A stretch of DNA of 64,000 nt from JBJGXI01 sp045635475 (lineage in GTDB: Bacteria > Bacillota > Bacilli > Bacillales > Amphibacillaceae). Where the stretch lies: NCBI RefSeq assembly GCF_045635475.1, contig NZ_JBJGXI010000023.1:14997-78996 (forward strand). The letters are read 5' to 3'. Under the pieces are notes generated by a model, which was not told the origin of the DNA, ran no database searches, and saw nothing but the letters and a program-made list of their open reading frames with translations. This document shows positions 1-9,442 of the stretch, piece after piece (the stretch's first letter is position 1; each line of letters starts with the position of its first letter). A program made the position numbers and the translations under genes.

Positions 1-294
1 GAAAACAGGTATGTCTAATTGTTTATATACGTGTGCATATTGATTTTCTCCTGCTTGTTCCAGATATTCCTTCATAATGAAAATCGCATCATGATCAGTA
101 GGGGTAGTTGATTTTAATTTATCAAAAGTTATTCTTTGGAAATTGACATTCTGTTCTCTAACATCAGGTGATTCACCTATTACACCAATGTCCAAGAATT
201 TTCCTTTGTAAATTGGAGAGTCAACCTCATCTTTAGAGTTACATCCTAGTAAAAACACTAATAAAATGAGACCTAAAAGCAATTTTCTAACCAT
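1..294 (-). CDS. Lipoprotein, C-terminus beyond window
   Basis: The reverse strand opens at ATG 294 behind a GGGAGG site and reads without a stop to the window edge (98 codons). The N-terminus is a lipoprotein signal: MVRK, a hydrophobic stretch, then LLGC as lipobox, so the mature protein should be lipid-anchored outside the membrane. The part after Cys-18 is hydrophilic and I recognise no domain. The gene is divergent from the S66 peptidase. Function unknown; the lipoprotein call is firm. Confidence 0.8.
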   Translation of the reverse strand, partial: MVRKLLLGLILLVFLLGCNSKDEVDSPIYKGKFLDIGVIGESPDVREQNVNFQRITFDKLKSTTPTDHDAIFIMKEYLEQAGENQYAHVYKQLDIPVF

Positions 295-482
295 TATTGG
301 TACCCTCCCATTTTTCCTAATAAGCTAATGTTAACATAATATTCCAGCTGTTGTCTGGAATATTTCCAATTTATTAGAGGGTGCACCCACGCTCTTAGCG
401 CTGATTTAAAAGCTGAGGGTGTTGCTATTTTCCTCAATAATCTATAATATAGCTCTAATAATTACAGTCAGGGGGAAGCGTC

Positions 483-1517
483 ATGAAACTAATAAAACCA
501 AATAAACTACAACCTGGAGATAAAGTAGCAACAATTAGTTTATCTTGGGGTGGTGCTGGGGATGAGCAGATACGCTGGCGATATGAGGTTGGTAAACAAC
601 GGCTGCAATCTGAATTTGGTTTGCAAGTAGTCGAAATGCCACATACGCTTAGTGGATCAGATTTCCTGTATGATCATCCTGAAAAAAGAGCGGAGGATCT
701 AATGCTCGCATTTAAGGATCCATCGATTAAAGCAATTTTTTCGTGTATTGGTGGTAACGAGAGCGTAAGATTATTGCCGTACATAGATTATCAAGTAATT
801 CGAGATAACCCAAAGATTTTTGTCGGGTATTCGGATAGTACCGTCACGCATTTTATTTGCTTAAAAGCAGGAATTTCGAGTTTTTATGGCCCATCTATCT
901 TAGCCGAATTTGCGGAGAATGTAAGCATGTTTGACTATACGAAGCAGTCTGTTCGCAACGTGTTATTCCAGTCTGATCCTATTGGCAGCATTGAACCTTC
1001 ACCGGTGTGGACGAGCCAATTTTTAGCTTGGGAACAAAAGAACAAAGCGACCCAAAGGACTGTTAATGAAAATACCGATTATGAATTGTTACAAGGAAAA
1101 GGTGTTGTGCAGGGAAGCTTAATCGGTGGTTGTATTGAAGTGCTGGAAATGTTGAAGGGCACCGAGGTGTGGCCACCACTTGAAACATGGGAGAACAGTA
1201 TTCTGTTTTTCGAAACATCGGAAGAAAAGACTGATCCATCTTATGTAGAGTATTGGCTGCGTAATTATGGTTCAATAGGTATTTTACAAAAAGCAAAAGC
1301 AATCATTTTTGGAAAACCATATGATAATCAATATTATCAGGAATATAAAAACGTAATCGTGAAAGTTGTAAGAGATGAGTTAAAGCTAGATATTCCTATT
1401 ATGTTCAATATGAGCTTCGGCCATACAGCTCCAATGTTCACCATTCCCTATGGTGCGATGGCTGAAATTGAATGCGAAGATAAAGCGTTTCGTATATTAG
1501 AATCCGGAGTAGTGTAA
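483..1517 (+). CDS. S66 family peptidase (LD-carboxypeptidase / MccF-like)
   Basis: Serine peptidase of family S66, which includes LD-carboxypeptidases that trim the peptidoglycan tetrapeptide and MccF enzymes that inactivate microcin C-like compounds. The nucleophile is Ser117 in GYSDST, with Glu244 (FFETSE) and His314 (FGHTAP) as the other expected triad members. There is no signal peptide, so it is cytoplasmic. The 344 residues are normal for MccF-type members, slightly longer than LdcA. The start follows GGGGGAAG. It stands alone. Whether it recycles muropeptides or gives antibiotic immunity cannot be told from sequence. Confidence 0.88.
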   Translation: MKLIKPNKLQPGDKVATISLSWGGAGDEQIRWRYEVGKQRLQSEFGLQVVEMPHTLSGSDFLYDHPEKRAEDLMLAFKDPSIKAIFSCIGGNESVRLLPYIDYQVIRDNPKIFVGYSDSTVTHFICLKAGISSFYGPSILAEFAENVSMFDYTKQSVRNVLFQSDPIGSIEPSPVWTSQFLAWEQKNKATQRTVNENTDYELLQGKGVVQGSLIGGCIEVLEMLKGTEVWPPLETWENSILFFETSEEKTDPSYVEYWLRNYGSIGILQKAKAIIFGKPYDNQYYQEYKNVIVKVVRDELKLDIPIMFNMSFGHTAPMFTIPYGAMAEIECEDKAFRILESGVV

Positions 1518-1626
1518 TAAACTTTACGGAAAATTCACCTGTTAAATGAGGTGGATTTTTCTTTACATAAATGTGCCTGCTGAGGAGATTATAGAAGTGA
1601 ATCTGAATTATGAGGAGGATTTCACA

Positions 1627-2253
1627 TTGCCAAATCAAAACCAAATGCAAGGTAATCAAATGCCACAAAATATGCCAACAAATCAAATCAGTCATAATCA
1701 TGGTGCACATGAACTGCTTGACTCTCATGAGTTAATCGGTGGTATGATCGGAATGCTTGAACAGTATCAACTTTATGATCAACATATCCAAGATCAGGAG
1801 TTAAAGGATATTCTAAACCGTCAATCATCATTTGCTACACAAATGTACAATACGATTGTAGAAAGTTTCCAAACTGGTCAAGATCCATCAACACCAACAC
1901 AGCAATATAAAATGAAGCAAAGCAATGAAGTAACGTATGGTTTACAAGCGGGCCAGCCGAAAAAACCGAAGCAGTCGGTTAATGAATTAACGGATGAATG
2001 CTATTCTTCATTCATGCTTTGCCAAACGAAATCCATTGCTTCAGCACTTACGATGGCTGGGGTAGAGATGAACAATCCGGTATTACGCCGCATTATAGCG
2101 GATAGTGTACCAAACATGATTGAAATGAGTTATGAGCTGTTCTTGTACCAAAACAAAAATGGTTACTACCAAGTACCACAGTTAAATCAACAAGATATGA
2201 ACATTATGCTGCAAGCTTATACAAAAGCACCACAAGGCAATATGCCACACTAA
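1627..2253 (+). CDS. CotF-like spore coat protein
   Basis: The start is taken as TTG 1627 because GAGGAGG sits 8 bases upstream; the open frame runs further upstream but with no ribosome site. The product (208 aa) has a Gln/Asn/Met-rich head, then a helical domain (about 35-100: AHELLDSHE, GGMIGMLEQY, Q-SSFATQMYN) and a second helical part (about 130-195: ECYSSFMLCQTKS, NMIEMSYELF) typical of the CotF/ferritin-like coat family. Such proteins go into the spore coat. A type III repeat begins right after the stop codon. Confidence 0.85.
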   Translation: MPNQNQMQGNQMPQNMPTNQISHNHGAHELLDSHELIGGMIGMLEQYQLYDQHIQDQELKDILNRQSSFATQMYNTIVESFQTGQDPSTPTQQYKMKQSNEVTYGLQAGQPKKPKQSVNELTDECYSSFMLCQTKSIASALTMAGVEMNNPVLRRIIADSVPNMIEMSYELFLYQNKNGYYQVPQLNQQDMNIMLQAYTKAPQGNMPH

Positions 2254-2372
2254 GAAAAGCGCAGAGCGCCGCTTAGAAACGTAGCGACTGGAGCGAATCG
2301 ATGATGACTTATCGTAAGGCGATTCGTGAAGTCGCCTAGTTTCTGGCGCTCGGAGCTAGACACTTGTACAAA
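2254..2372. repeat. Type III palindromic repeat, copy 1
   Basis: Imperfect palindrome of about 120 bp starting one base after the cotF-like stop. The left arm (AGCGCC...GAAAC..AGCGACT..GCGAATCG) pairs with the right arm (CGATTCG..AGTCGCC..GTTTC.GGCGCT). Related copies lie at about 46,612-46,822 and 48,565-48,736, both in the opposite orientation. No coding content. Confidence 0.8.
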
Positions 2373-2380
2373 TTTATGGG

Positions 2381-2406
2381 AGCCTGCTCGGGTAGTTGAG
2401 CAGGCT
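2381..2406. terminator. Hairpin terminator between convergent genes
   Basis: Perfect 9-bp stem AGCCTGCTC / GAGCAGGCT with an 8-base loop, followed by a pyrimidine-rich run on the + strand. It lies between the cotF-like gene and the LysM gene and could serve both. Confidence 0.7.
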
Positions 2407-2411
2407 TCTCT

Positions 2412-3581
2412 TTACATATAATCAGTTATCTCTCCTGTGATTGGATCAACAAGATACCAGCCTCTTGTAGCTGTATGGTTATTCACGATATCATACACAT
2501 GAATAACGTACTGGCCATTTTCGGTGTGGTCATAGTCAACATGTACTTCTGGCTGACCCGTCAGTCGTAATGCCCTTCGCAGTAGACCTGCTGCTTGCTC
2601 CTTGATTAATCGCTGATTAGTATCGACGTTTAACAACTTCAATGTACTAGCAATCCCTTTTACATATTGTTTGTTAGTGTAAATAAGCAAATAATGACTT
2701 ATACCGTCACCAATAGGATATGGCCTTGGATATTGTAAGATTAATGCGGATCTACCATTGAAATCCTCTGCTTGATCATTTGAGGGTATAATTATAGCAG
2801 CAGATTGCCCATTAATCGTACCCTGCTCAACGGTAGGATTTTTCCCATAAGGATTATTTTGATTGGTGGCATAGCTGTTTGCTAAATCACCTATAGAAGT
2901 TACCTGTGATGGATTTGATGGCCGAGCAGCAATAATACTCTTCACTTCAAAATAGCCAGATTCTCCTTGATAGCGTACCGGGAAGTAAGAAGTTTGTTGC
3001 CAATCGGATGGATAACGGAAGGCAACATGATAATATTGATTAAAATAATAGTTCCATTTTACCGGTAGACATATAAATTGTCCGACACTTAACTGGTTCG
3101 GATTCACATGTGGATTAAGTTGGATAATAGCTTCAAGTGGTACTTGGAATACCTTTGATAGATGGTAAAAGCTATCTCCTTGTTTGAGTTGATAAGGTGT
3201 GGCGTTAGCAGTACAATTCGAGTAAGAAGCGTGAACAGGTATGCAAATCGCTTGACCGATTTGCAAATTATTAGGGTCTGTATTTGGATTTGCCTGCATT
3301 AATTGCTTGACTGAAAGTGAAAAATATACAGCTAGCTGGTAGTAGGAGTCACCTGCTTGAATAAAATAAAATTTCCCATTTTCACATGCTGGAAAGTTTT
3401 GTTGCATCGGGAGACAAAGGGTATCCCCAACGTTAACGTTTTCCACGTCTGTTCTAGGATTGGCAGCCTTGATTGCTGCTAAAGGAATTCGGAATTGCTG
3501 GACAACTTGATATATATTTTCATTTTCTTTTACTGTATATTCAGTTAGACCGGGTAAACATTTACTCACATAATTCGTCAT
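2412..3581 (-). CDS. Triple-LysM protein, probably spore-associated
   Basis: Three LysM glycan-binding repeats at about residues 13-58, 70-115 and 128-173, each ending in a (D/Q)xLCLP or QxICIP-like motif, then a 215-residue C-terminal domain (GYFEVKS, ending GWYLVDPITGEI). No signal peptide is visible, so if it reaches peptidoglycan it is likely made inside the developing cell, as with spore coat and cortex LysM proteins such as SafA; that link and the neighbouring coat gene are only suggestive. Start at ATG 3581 behind AAGGAGGG. Confidence 0.8.
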   Translation of the reverse strand: MTNYVSKCLPGLTEYTVKENENIYQVVQQFRIPLAAIKAANPRTDVENVNVGDTLCLPMQQNFPACENGKFYFIQAGDSYYQLAVYFSLSVKQLMQANPNTDPNNLQIGQAICIPVHASYSNCTANATPYQLKQGDSFYHLSKVFQVPLEAIIQLNPHVNPNQLSVGQFICLPVKWNYYFNQYYHVAFRYPSDWQQTSYFPVRYQGESGYFEVKSIIAARPSNPSQVTSIGDLANSYATNQNNPYGKNPTVEQGTINGQSAAIIIPSNDQAEDFNGRSALILQYPRPYPIGDGISHYLLIYTNKQYVKGIASTLKLLNVDTNQRLIKEQAAGLLRRALRLTGQPEVHVDYDHTENGQYVIHVYDIVNNHTATRGWYLVDPITGEITDYM

Positions 3582-3663
3582 CTAAAATCCCTCCTTACCT
3601 AACACCATCCTATTCCCATCTGCTTGTCCGTATGCGATTATTATTTATAGGAGCTGATGCAAG

Positions 3664-4386
3664 ATGCAAGATCAATTATACGAGAAGGTAAAAATAGTTG
3701 TGGGTGAGAAATTTGCAACAATCGAAAACACAAAAGTCCTCACCGAAGAAGAATTGCTAGCAATAATTGCATCCTATGCAAACCATCCAGCATATAAAGA
3801 ATTGCCTAATCTCTCTATTTTAGTGAACGATAAGTTTTCTAGTCGCGTTGACCAATTTTCACAACAACATCATTTTCAATTGCATGATGAATTAATTATT
3901 TTTGAAAAGATTTTAGAACAAGAAAAAACAAATATGCCTTATCAATATGCTTATCAATCCTTAGAGAAGATTTCTATAAAGGAATTTAAAAATGTATGGG
4001 CACAGTGTATCGAAGGATCTCCGAATGCTTCCATATTAAATATCGATGACCAAATGAAGAGTGTCGAAATCGAATTAGGCGCAAGCTATAAAGATTCGTG
4101 TATCGTGGTTTATGAAAAGCAATCGCCAATTGGTGTGGTAATGCCTCATATTGAAGCCGGTACGAAAAGTGAAGGAAGATTATTTTATTTTGGTATTATT
4201 CCTAGTCAACGTGGTAAAGGGAAAAGTAAACAAATTCACAAAGAAGCGCTACATATGTTAAAGCAAGATTTTAATGCATCCATCTATATAGGTGCTACTA
4301 GTATTAAAAACAAACCGATGATTAAAACATTTTCTGCAAATGGATGTAATGTGTTAGAACGAAATAAAGTATATAAACGTATCTGA
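3664..4386 (+). CDS. GNAT family N-acetyltransferase
   Basis: The C-terminal half is a GNAT fold: the acetyl-CoA loop is in FGIIPSQRGKGKSKQIH (about residues 179-195; R/Q-x-x-G-x-G/K signature), preceded by the beta strand GVVMPHIEAG and followed by YIGATSIKNKPM. The N-terminal about 95 residues are not recognised. Substrate unknown. The start follows AGGAG. Monocistronic between the divergent LysM gene and the small HTH gene. Confidence 0.8.
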   Translation: MQDQLYEKVKIVVGEKFATIENTKVLTEEELLAIIASYANHPAYKELPNLSILVNDKFSSRVDQFSQQHHFQLHDELIIFEKILEQEKTNMPYQYAYQSLEKISIKEFKNVWAQCIEGSPNASILNIDDQMKSVEIELGASYKDSCIVVYEKQSPIGVVMPHIEAGTKSEGRLFYFGIIPSQRGKGKSKQIHKEALHMLKQDFNASIYIGATSIKNKPMIKTFSANGCNVLERNKVYKRI

Positions 4387-4451
4387 AATTGCACCTCAAC
4401 CATACATATTGATACAATGGAGACGACTATTGTAGCTGGGAGGAACTTCCT

Positions 4452-4682
4452 GTGTATTTAACAATTAAAGAAACTGCTGAACATTTAGCTCTACAAGAGT
4501 CTGACGTAAGAGCGTTAGTTTTGCAAAATCGAATCAGAGCGATTCATGATGGGGACCAATATTTAATTAATAAACAACAATTTACGACGTATAAGCAACA
4601 AATCGATAAACTGAAAGCAGATATGCAAGCATATCTAAATGAGCCGATCCCAGAAGATATCGATATTAAAGACGAGGACTAA
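4452..4682 (+). CDS. Small excisionase-type (MerR-like) HTH protein
   Basis: 76 residues starting with GTG 4452 behind GGGAGGAAC. The pattern YLTIKETAEHL ... VRALVLQNRIRAI ... YLINKQQF is the winged helix of excisionase-family DNA-binding proteins; a short acidic tail follows. No integrase or phage gene is near, so it is more likely a stand-alone regulator or accessory protein than a phage Xis. It lies 22 bp upstream of the pseudouridine synthase and may be co-transcribed with it. Confidence 0.75.
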   Translation: MYLTIKETAEHLALQESDVRALVLQNRIRAIHDGDQYLINKQQFTTYKQQIDKLKADMQAYLNEPIPEDIDIKDED

Positions 4683-4704
4683 AATCAAAAGGGGTTTATT
4701 ATAC

Positions 4705-5610
4705 ATGCAAAAAAGAAATAAAAAAACAGAGCAAAAACGAAACAATTTTATGCAGTATACCGTAAAAGAACCAATCGAGTTGTTACCATTTTTGTTCGAA
4801 GTATTAACTGATCGTAGCCGCAATGCTGTAAAATCAATACTCACCCGTGGTCAAGTTTCGATTAATGATCAAGTAATCACCAAGCATGACCATCCATTAA
4901 AGCCAGGACAAACAGTTGTGATTATGAAAAATAAGGTAGCGAAGGCTCGTAATTTCACAGGATTATCTATTTTACATGAAGATGCTGATGTGGTTGTGAT
5001 TGATAAAGAGGCAGGTTTACTATCGATTTCTTCTCCAAAAGAAAAAGCGGTAACGGCATATCGACAATTATCAGATTATGTTCGCCAAACCGATCCAAAG
5101 AACAGAGTTTTTATCGTGCATCGCCTTGATCGTGATACTTCCGGTGTGATGATGTTTGCTAAAAATGAGTATGCGAAACAAAAATTGCAAAATGCATGGA
5201 AGGAAATGGTGAAAGAGCGGACATATGCTGCCTTAGTGGAAGGAAAGGTACAAAAGCGAGAGGGCACTATTTCATCATGGTTAAAGGAAACGAGTACGTT
5301 TAAAATGTATTCCAGTCCGAAAGCGAATGACGGCCAACACGCTGTAACGCATTATAAAGTCATCCAATCGAATCAAGACTGTTCCTTGTTAGAAGTACAA
5401 CTGGAGACGGGACGAAAAAATCAAATACGTGTGCATATGCAGGATATTGGTCATCCGATTATTGGAGATAAAAAATATGGCTCAACTAGAAACGATATTA
5501 ACAGACTTGGACTGCACGCACAGGTAATCGCATTTCACCATCCCACAAGTGGTAAATTATTACGTTTTTCATCCGACCTTCCTAAAACATTTTTAAATAA
5601 ATCGAAATAA
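4705..5610 (+). CDS. RluA family RNA pseudouridine synthase
   Basis: Converts specific uridines of rRNA or tRNA to pseudouridine. Visible are an N-terminal S4-like RNA-binding region (FEVLTDRSRN..VKSILTRGQV, about 24-70), then the catalytic domain with HRLDRDTSGVM holding the nucleophilic Asp, plus the LETGRKNQIRVH and HPIIGDKKYG motifs of the family. Start chosen at ATG 4705 (301 aa) because AAAAGGGG precedes it; the upstream extension overlaps the previous gene. RluA/B/D subtype and target site cannot be assigned here. Confidence 0.9.
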   Translation: MQKRNKKTEQKRNNFMQYTVKEPIELLPFLFEVLTDRSRNAVKSILTRGQVSINDQVITKHDHPLKPGQTVVIMKNKVAKARNFTGLSILHEDADVVVIDKEAGLLSISSPKEKAVTAYRQLSDYVRQTDPKNRVFIVHRLDRDTSGVMMFAKNEYAKQKLQNAWKEMVKERTYAALVEGKVQKREGTISSWLKETSTFKMYSSPKANDGQHAVTHYKVIQSNQDCSLLEVQLETGRKNQIRVHMQDIGHPIIGDKKYGSTRNDINRLGLHAQVIAFHHPTSGKLLRFSSDLPKTFLNKSK

Positions 5611-5618
5611 AAGTAATA

Positions 5619-5648
5619 GGGCGATTTTAAACACATTGAAAATCGCCC
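5619..5648 (+). terminator. Hairpin after pseudouridine synthase gene
   Basis: Perfect 10-bp inverted repeat GGGCGATTTT / AAAATCGCCC with a 10-base loop, 8 bp after the stop. No strong U-run follows. Confidence 0.55.
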
Positions 5649-5786
5649 ACATTCATGTAAGCCCGTTTGGCGCAAAATATCTGAAAAATGCCACTTTACA
5701 TTAAATTACAAAAAAACATCAAATCATAATAAAAAAATGATAAAATAAGCTTTATACATATTAGGAATTATTTAGGAGGAAATAGA

Positions 5787-6689
5787 ATGAATGATCAGTT
5801 TACAAAGCCCAAAGGGTTTGGAGAAATTTTAGATCACACCTTCCAATTAGTGAAGAATCGCTTTTCAGATTTTTTTATGATTTTACTTATCTTAGTAGGA
5901 CCAATGATTTTGTTAACAGCTTTTGTTCAATTACTTACTGGAACGAGTTTTTTTAGAGAATTTTCTGGTGATGGTACGTGGTTGCAGCAATTAGCCACAA
6001 CTTTTGATCAACAAGCAAATGAGGATGTTTTCAGTTCGAATCCAGGAGCTGATTTTGTTTTAACATTGATTGGCATCGTTACCCTTGCAGCAACGGCAGT
6101 GGCAGAGGGGGCTATTATTCTCGCAATCTATCATATGAAAAATGAAGAATCCTACACAGCTGTTTCGGTTATTAAGGAAGCATTTTCACGTTTCTGGGCG
6201 ATCATCGGAAGTAATATACTCTTTGCACTTATTACTATTGGACTAATTATTATTCCGCTTATTATCATTACGTTGGTGGCAGTTCTAGGTGGAATTGGTG
6301 GTCTGATTTTTGCATTTTGCTTACTGTTAGGTGCGGGTGCAGGACTTGGTTATTTATTAGTACGTTGGAGCTTTTTTATCGGGTACGTTGTGATCGATAA
6401 AGAATCGATTGGTTTGACAAGAAGCTGGGAGGCTACTCGCAAACGTGCTTGGACGTTCTTTGGACTGTATATCATTTTCATGCTAATCACTGGTGCGATC
6501 ACCCTGGCAGTAGAAGCAACGTTTACGTTGTTACTAGGGAACAGTGTATTATTATCAATCATCTCTAATCTCTGTACTTTATTCACAACAATGATTTTTA
6601 CTGTTGGTTTAGCTGTTATGTTCTTTGATATTAAAGCAAGAGAAGGTGCAGATGATTTACAAAATATAATCGATAACTACGATAAGTAA
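5787..6689 (+). CDS. Multi-pass membrane protein, first gene of MoxR-DUF58 operon
   Basis: 300 residues with about six hydrophobic segments (roughly 28-52, 88-112, 130-155, 158-190, 220-245, 255-282). It begins FGEILDHTFQLVKNRF, resembling membrane domains found with glycerophosphodiester phosphodiesterases. There are no catalytic motifs. RBS AGGAGG. The next gene follows after 31 bp and the run continues to the DUF58 gene. A role in the membrane complex of the MoxR system is inferred from context only. Confidence 0.75.
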   Translation: MNDQFTKPKGFGEILDHTFQLVKNRFSDFFMILLILVGPMILLTAFVQLLTGTSFFREFSGDGTWLQQLATTFDQQANEDVFSSNPGADFVLTLIGIVTLAATAVAEGAIILAIYHMKNEESYTAVSVIKEAFSRFWAIIGSNILFALITIGLIIIPLIIITLVAVLGGIGGLIFAFCLLLGAGAGLGYLLVRWSFFIGYVVIDKESIGLTRSWEATRKRAWTFFGLYIIFMLITGAITLAVEATFTLLLGNSVLLSIISNLCTLFTTMIFTVGLAVMFFDIKAREGADDLQNIIDNYDK

Positions 6690-6720
6690 AAAAAGGGTTC
6701 GGAAAGCAAGGTGATAAGAG

Positions 6721-7368
6721 ATGGCGAATGCGAATCAGACAAGAACAGAACTAGAAGATATCTTGTCTAAGAATGAATATACAGCATATTACAATGACTC
6801 ACAAAACTGGCTGCTAAACATTTGGGATCGACTATGGGAGTGGTTTAGCGAGCTTTTAGAAAGTTTGTTTTCAATCACACCTTCAACAAGTGTGGCGGGT
6901 GGACTTTTATTCGCCATCCTTGCAGTTGTTTTTGTGATCGTGTTACTCGTCATTGCGCTTTCGGTTCAGTCAGGAAGACGGAAACGAATGTTTCGGGATC
7001 ATCCACCACTTCAATCGGCTGATGAGATGCGTTGGTCGTATCAAAGGCACGTAGAAGAGGCGAACAAATACGAGGCTCAGGCTGATTATACATTATCAAC
7101 ACGTCACCTGTTTCTCGCTGTATTGTTATATTTTCATGAAAAAGATTGGCTTGAGGCGAGAATTTCAAAGACGAATTGGGAGTATTATGAAGAATTGTTA
7201 CGTGTCAATCAGCAAGCGGCGCAGCACTTCCATCACCTTGCATTAGTGTTTGATCAAGTGACGTATGGTGACCGTGTTATGAAAGAGCAAGAATACAGTG
7301 ATATACGCATGGAAGCAATGGATTGGCTCGAAAGTACTCAACTAGTTCACGAAGATGAGAAACAGTAA
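6721..7368 (+). CDS. DUF4129 domain membrane protein
   Basis: 215 residues: a Trp-rich N-terminus (WLLNIWDRLWEWF), one transmembrane helix at about 60-82 and a cytoplasmic domain with ADYTLSTRHLFLAVLLYFHEKDW and WEYYEELL. This matches the DUF4129 domain found in MoxR/DUF58 clusters and at the C-terminus of transglutaminase-like proteins. It lies 17 bp before the DUF4350 gene. Molecular role unknown. Confidence 0.8.
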   Translation: MANANQTRTELEDILSKNEYTAYYNDSQNWLLNIWDRLWEWFSELLESLFSITPSTSVAGGLLFAILAVVFVIVLLVIALSVQSGRRKRMFRDHPPLQSADEMRWSYQRHVEEANKYEAQADYTLSTRHLFLAVLLYFHEKDWLEARISKTNWEYYEELLRVNQQAAQHFHHLALVFDQVTYGDRVMKEQEYSDIRMEAMDWLESTQLVHEDEKQ

Positions 7369-7385
7369 GAAAGGGGGCTGGGCGG

Positions 7386-8516
7386 TTGAATTCTAAATCA
7401 AATAAACGAACAATAATATGGTTTGGTGTGGTGTTGAGTATGTTTATCATCATCACTTATATCATAGACCTTCAGCAACCGAAGGATTATCCTAGCTACG
7501 TATCGGAATCTCCAGCTCCTACCGGTACAAAAGCATTGTATACATATTTGGACCAGCAAGGAGAAGTAGACAGGTGGAAACATCGTCCGGATCTTTTAGC
7601 GCAAGAAGATCAAGGTCAATTACTCTTCATGATACAACCATCATTTATCCAAAACACCGACGAGATGGAAGCATATGAAGCATTTATGGAAGCTGGTAAT
7701 ACCATTTTGCTTTTGCGACAAAATCCGCAAGATATGTTTGGGATAAAAACAACTCCGGTTCTCGAAGATATTATGGAGAGTTCGGAGATTACTAGTAAGA
7801 ATGATGCAGAATATCAGGCAACCGTAGCTTCTACTGTTCGTATTAACACGGATGCGGATGACGAGATTTTACTGTCTGATGACCATGGTGCAATTGCGGT
7901 TAGTCGTTCTTTCGGCAATGGGCATTTAATTGTAAGTGTTACGCCTGAATGGCTAATGAACCAGAATGTATTAGATGACGACAATATTCCACTGTTGTTA
8001 TCGCTTTTAAATCAATCAACAGATGAACAGATATTGTTTGATGAATACAGTCATAAAGGTGGACAAGCATTTTCCTTGTTAACTGTTTATCCAAAAGCGT
8101 TTTTAGTGCTGATGTTGCAGGGGATATTGGTGACACTATTGTGGCTTTGGTACAAGGGCAGAAGGTTTGGACCTGTACTTGTGGCAAGAGAAGAAACGGT
8201 GCGATATAGTAATGAACGGCTTTCTGCAATAGGTGCTTGGTATCTTCGAGGTCGCCGGTATCAAGAGGCTTTGCAAATTCAATCTGATTATTTAAGAGTA
8301 GTTCTTCAAGAACGATGGGGACTTGCTTACAGTAAACAGTGGAGAGAGCTTGTTGACCAACTTGATCGTAAATGGAAGCAAATGTCGGAAGAAGAAATTC
8401 GTTCCTGGGTAAATGACTTAACTATTGTGTTAACGAAAGAAAAAGTAAGCAAGCAGGAATATCTACTATGGACAAAACGGTTGGATCGATTAAGGAAAGA
8501 GGTGGAGGAAGGATGA
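7386..8516 (+). CDS. DUF4350 domain membrane protein
   Basis: Starts at TTG 7386 behind a G-rich site (AAAGGGGGC). Residues 12-30 form one membrane helix and about 234-254 a second; between them is an extracytoplasmic domain (GTKALYTYLDQQG, then SFGNGHLIVSVTPEW) of the DUF4350 / GldG-like type. The C-terminal tail is cytoplasmic and charged. The stop overlaps the MoxR start by ATGA, indicating translational coupling. Family members travel with MoxR and DUF58 genes; function undetermined. Confidence 0.78.
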   Translation: MNSKSNKRTIIWFGVVLSMFIIITYIIDLQQPKDYPSYVSESPAPTGTKALYTYLDQQGEVDRWKHRPDLLAQEDQGQLLFMIQPSFIQNTDEMEAYEAFMEAGNTILLLRQNPQDMFGIKTTPVLEDIMESSEITSKNDAEYQATVASTVRINTDADDEILLSDDHGAIAVSRSFGNGHLIVSVTPEWLMNQNVLDDDNIPLLLSLLNQSTDEQILFDEYSHKGGQAFSLLTVYPKAFLVLMLQGILVTLLWLWYKGRRFGPVLVAREETVRYSNERLSAIGAWYLRGRRYQEALQIQSDYLRVVLQERWGLAYSKQWRELVDQLDRKWKQMSEEEIRSWVNDLTIVLTKEKVSKQEYLLWTKRLDRLRKEVEEG

Positions 8517-9442
8517 ATACACAGCTAGCATCCTTGATAGAAAAATATGAACAACGCATTTTAGGGCAACGCACGAATGTGAAATTGTTAATGGCAGCAA
8601 TTCTTTCTGGGGGGCATGTATTAATTGAAGGTGTACCTGGTACTGGTAAAACGCAAATGGTACGCACACTCGCCAGCTTAATCGGCGGAGCGTTTCAACG
8701 AATCCAATTCACCCCAGATTTATTACCGAGTGATATAACAGGTAGTACGATTTACAATATGAAAGATAGCAGTTTTCAAACATTAAAAGGTCCAATTTTC
8801 ACTAACATTCTGTTGGCAGATGAGATCAATCGTACACCTGCTAAGACACAAGCAGCACTATTGGAAGCAATGGAAGAAAAACAAGTAACGATTCAAGGAG
8901 AGACATATCCTTTGTCAGATGTGTTCTTTGTTGTTGCGACACAGAATCCAATTGAATTTGAAGGTACGTATCCATTACCTGAAGCACAGCAAGATCGTTT
9001 TTTATTTAAACTAACGATTGATTTCCCTGCTTTTGAAGAAGAACAACTTGTGTTAAAACAAGTTGTTACCAATAGTTATGATGCTAGCCTAGTAGATCCA
9101 GAGCTTGATATTGATACATTTTTAACGATACGAAAAGAAATTGAACAAATTACGATAAGTGATAGTGTTCTTCGTTATATTATGGAAATTGTACGCAAGA
9201 CGAGAGAAACCGAATCCATTCGTTACGGGGCGAGTACTAGAGCGGCTATTAGTATTGGCAAGTCTGCACAAGCGTGGGCGTATTTAGCGGATCGGGATTA
9301 TGTGACTCCGGATGATATTAAAATCGTTGCAAAACCAGCATTAAGACACCGAATTCAATTATCCCCTCACGTAGAATTGGAGGGATCAAGCGTTGACCAG
9401 ATCATTGAAGAACTTGTGGGGTCGGTTACTATTCCGAGATAG
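8513..9442 (+). CDS. MoxR family AAA+ ATPase
   Basis: 309-residue AAA+ ATPase. Walker A is GVPGTGKT (about 39-46), Walker B LLADEINR, and sensor region VVATQNPIEFEGTYPLPEAQQDRF is nearly invariant in MoxR proteins. Start ATG 8513 follows GGAGGAAGG and overlaps the DUF4350 stop. MoxR ATPases act as chaperones that help assemble complexes, typically with DUF58 and VWA partners, here encoded next door. The substrate is unknown. Confidence 0.92.
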   Translation: MNTQLASLIEKYEQRILGQRTNVKLLMAAILSGGHVLIEGVPGTGKTQMVRTLASLIGGAFQRIQFTPDLLPSDITGSTIYNMKDSSFQTLKGPIFTNILLADEINRTPAKTQAALLEAMEEKQVTIQGETYPLSDVFFVVATQNPIEFEGTYPLPEAQQDRFLFKLTIDFPAFEEEQLVLKQVVTNSYDASLVDPELDIDTFLTIRKEIEQITISDSVLRYIMEIVRKTRETESIRYGASTRAAISIGKSAQAWAYLADRDYVTPDDIKIVAKPALRHRIQLSPHVELEGSSVDQIIEELVGSVTIPR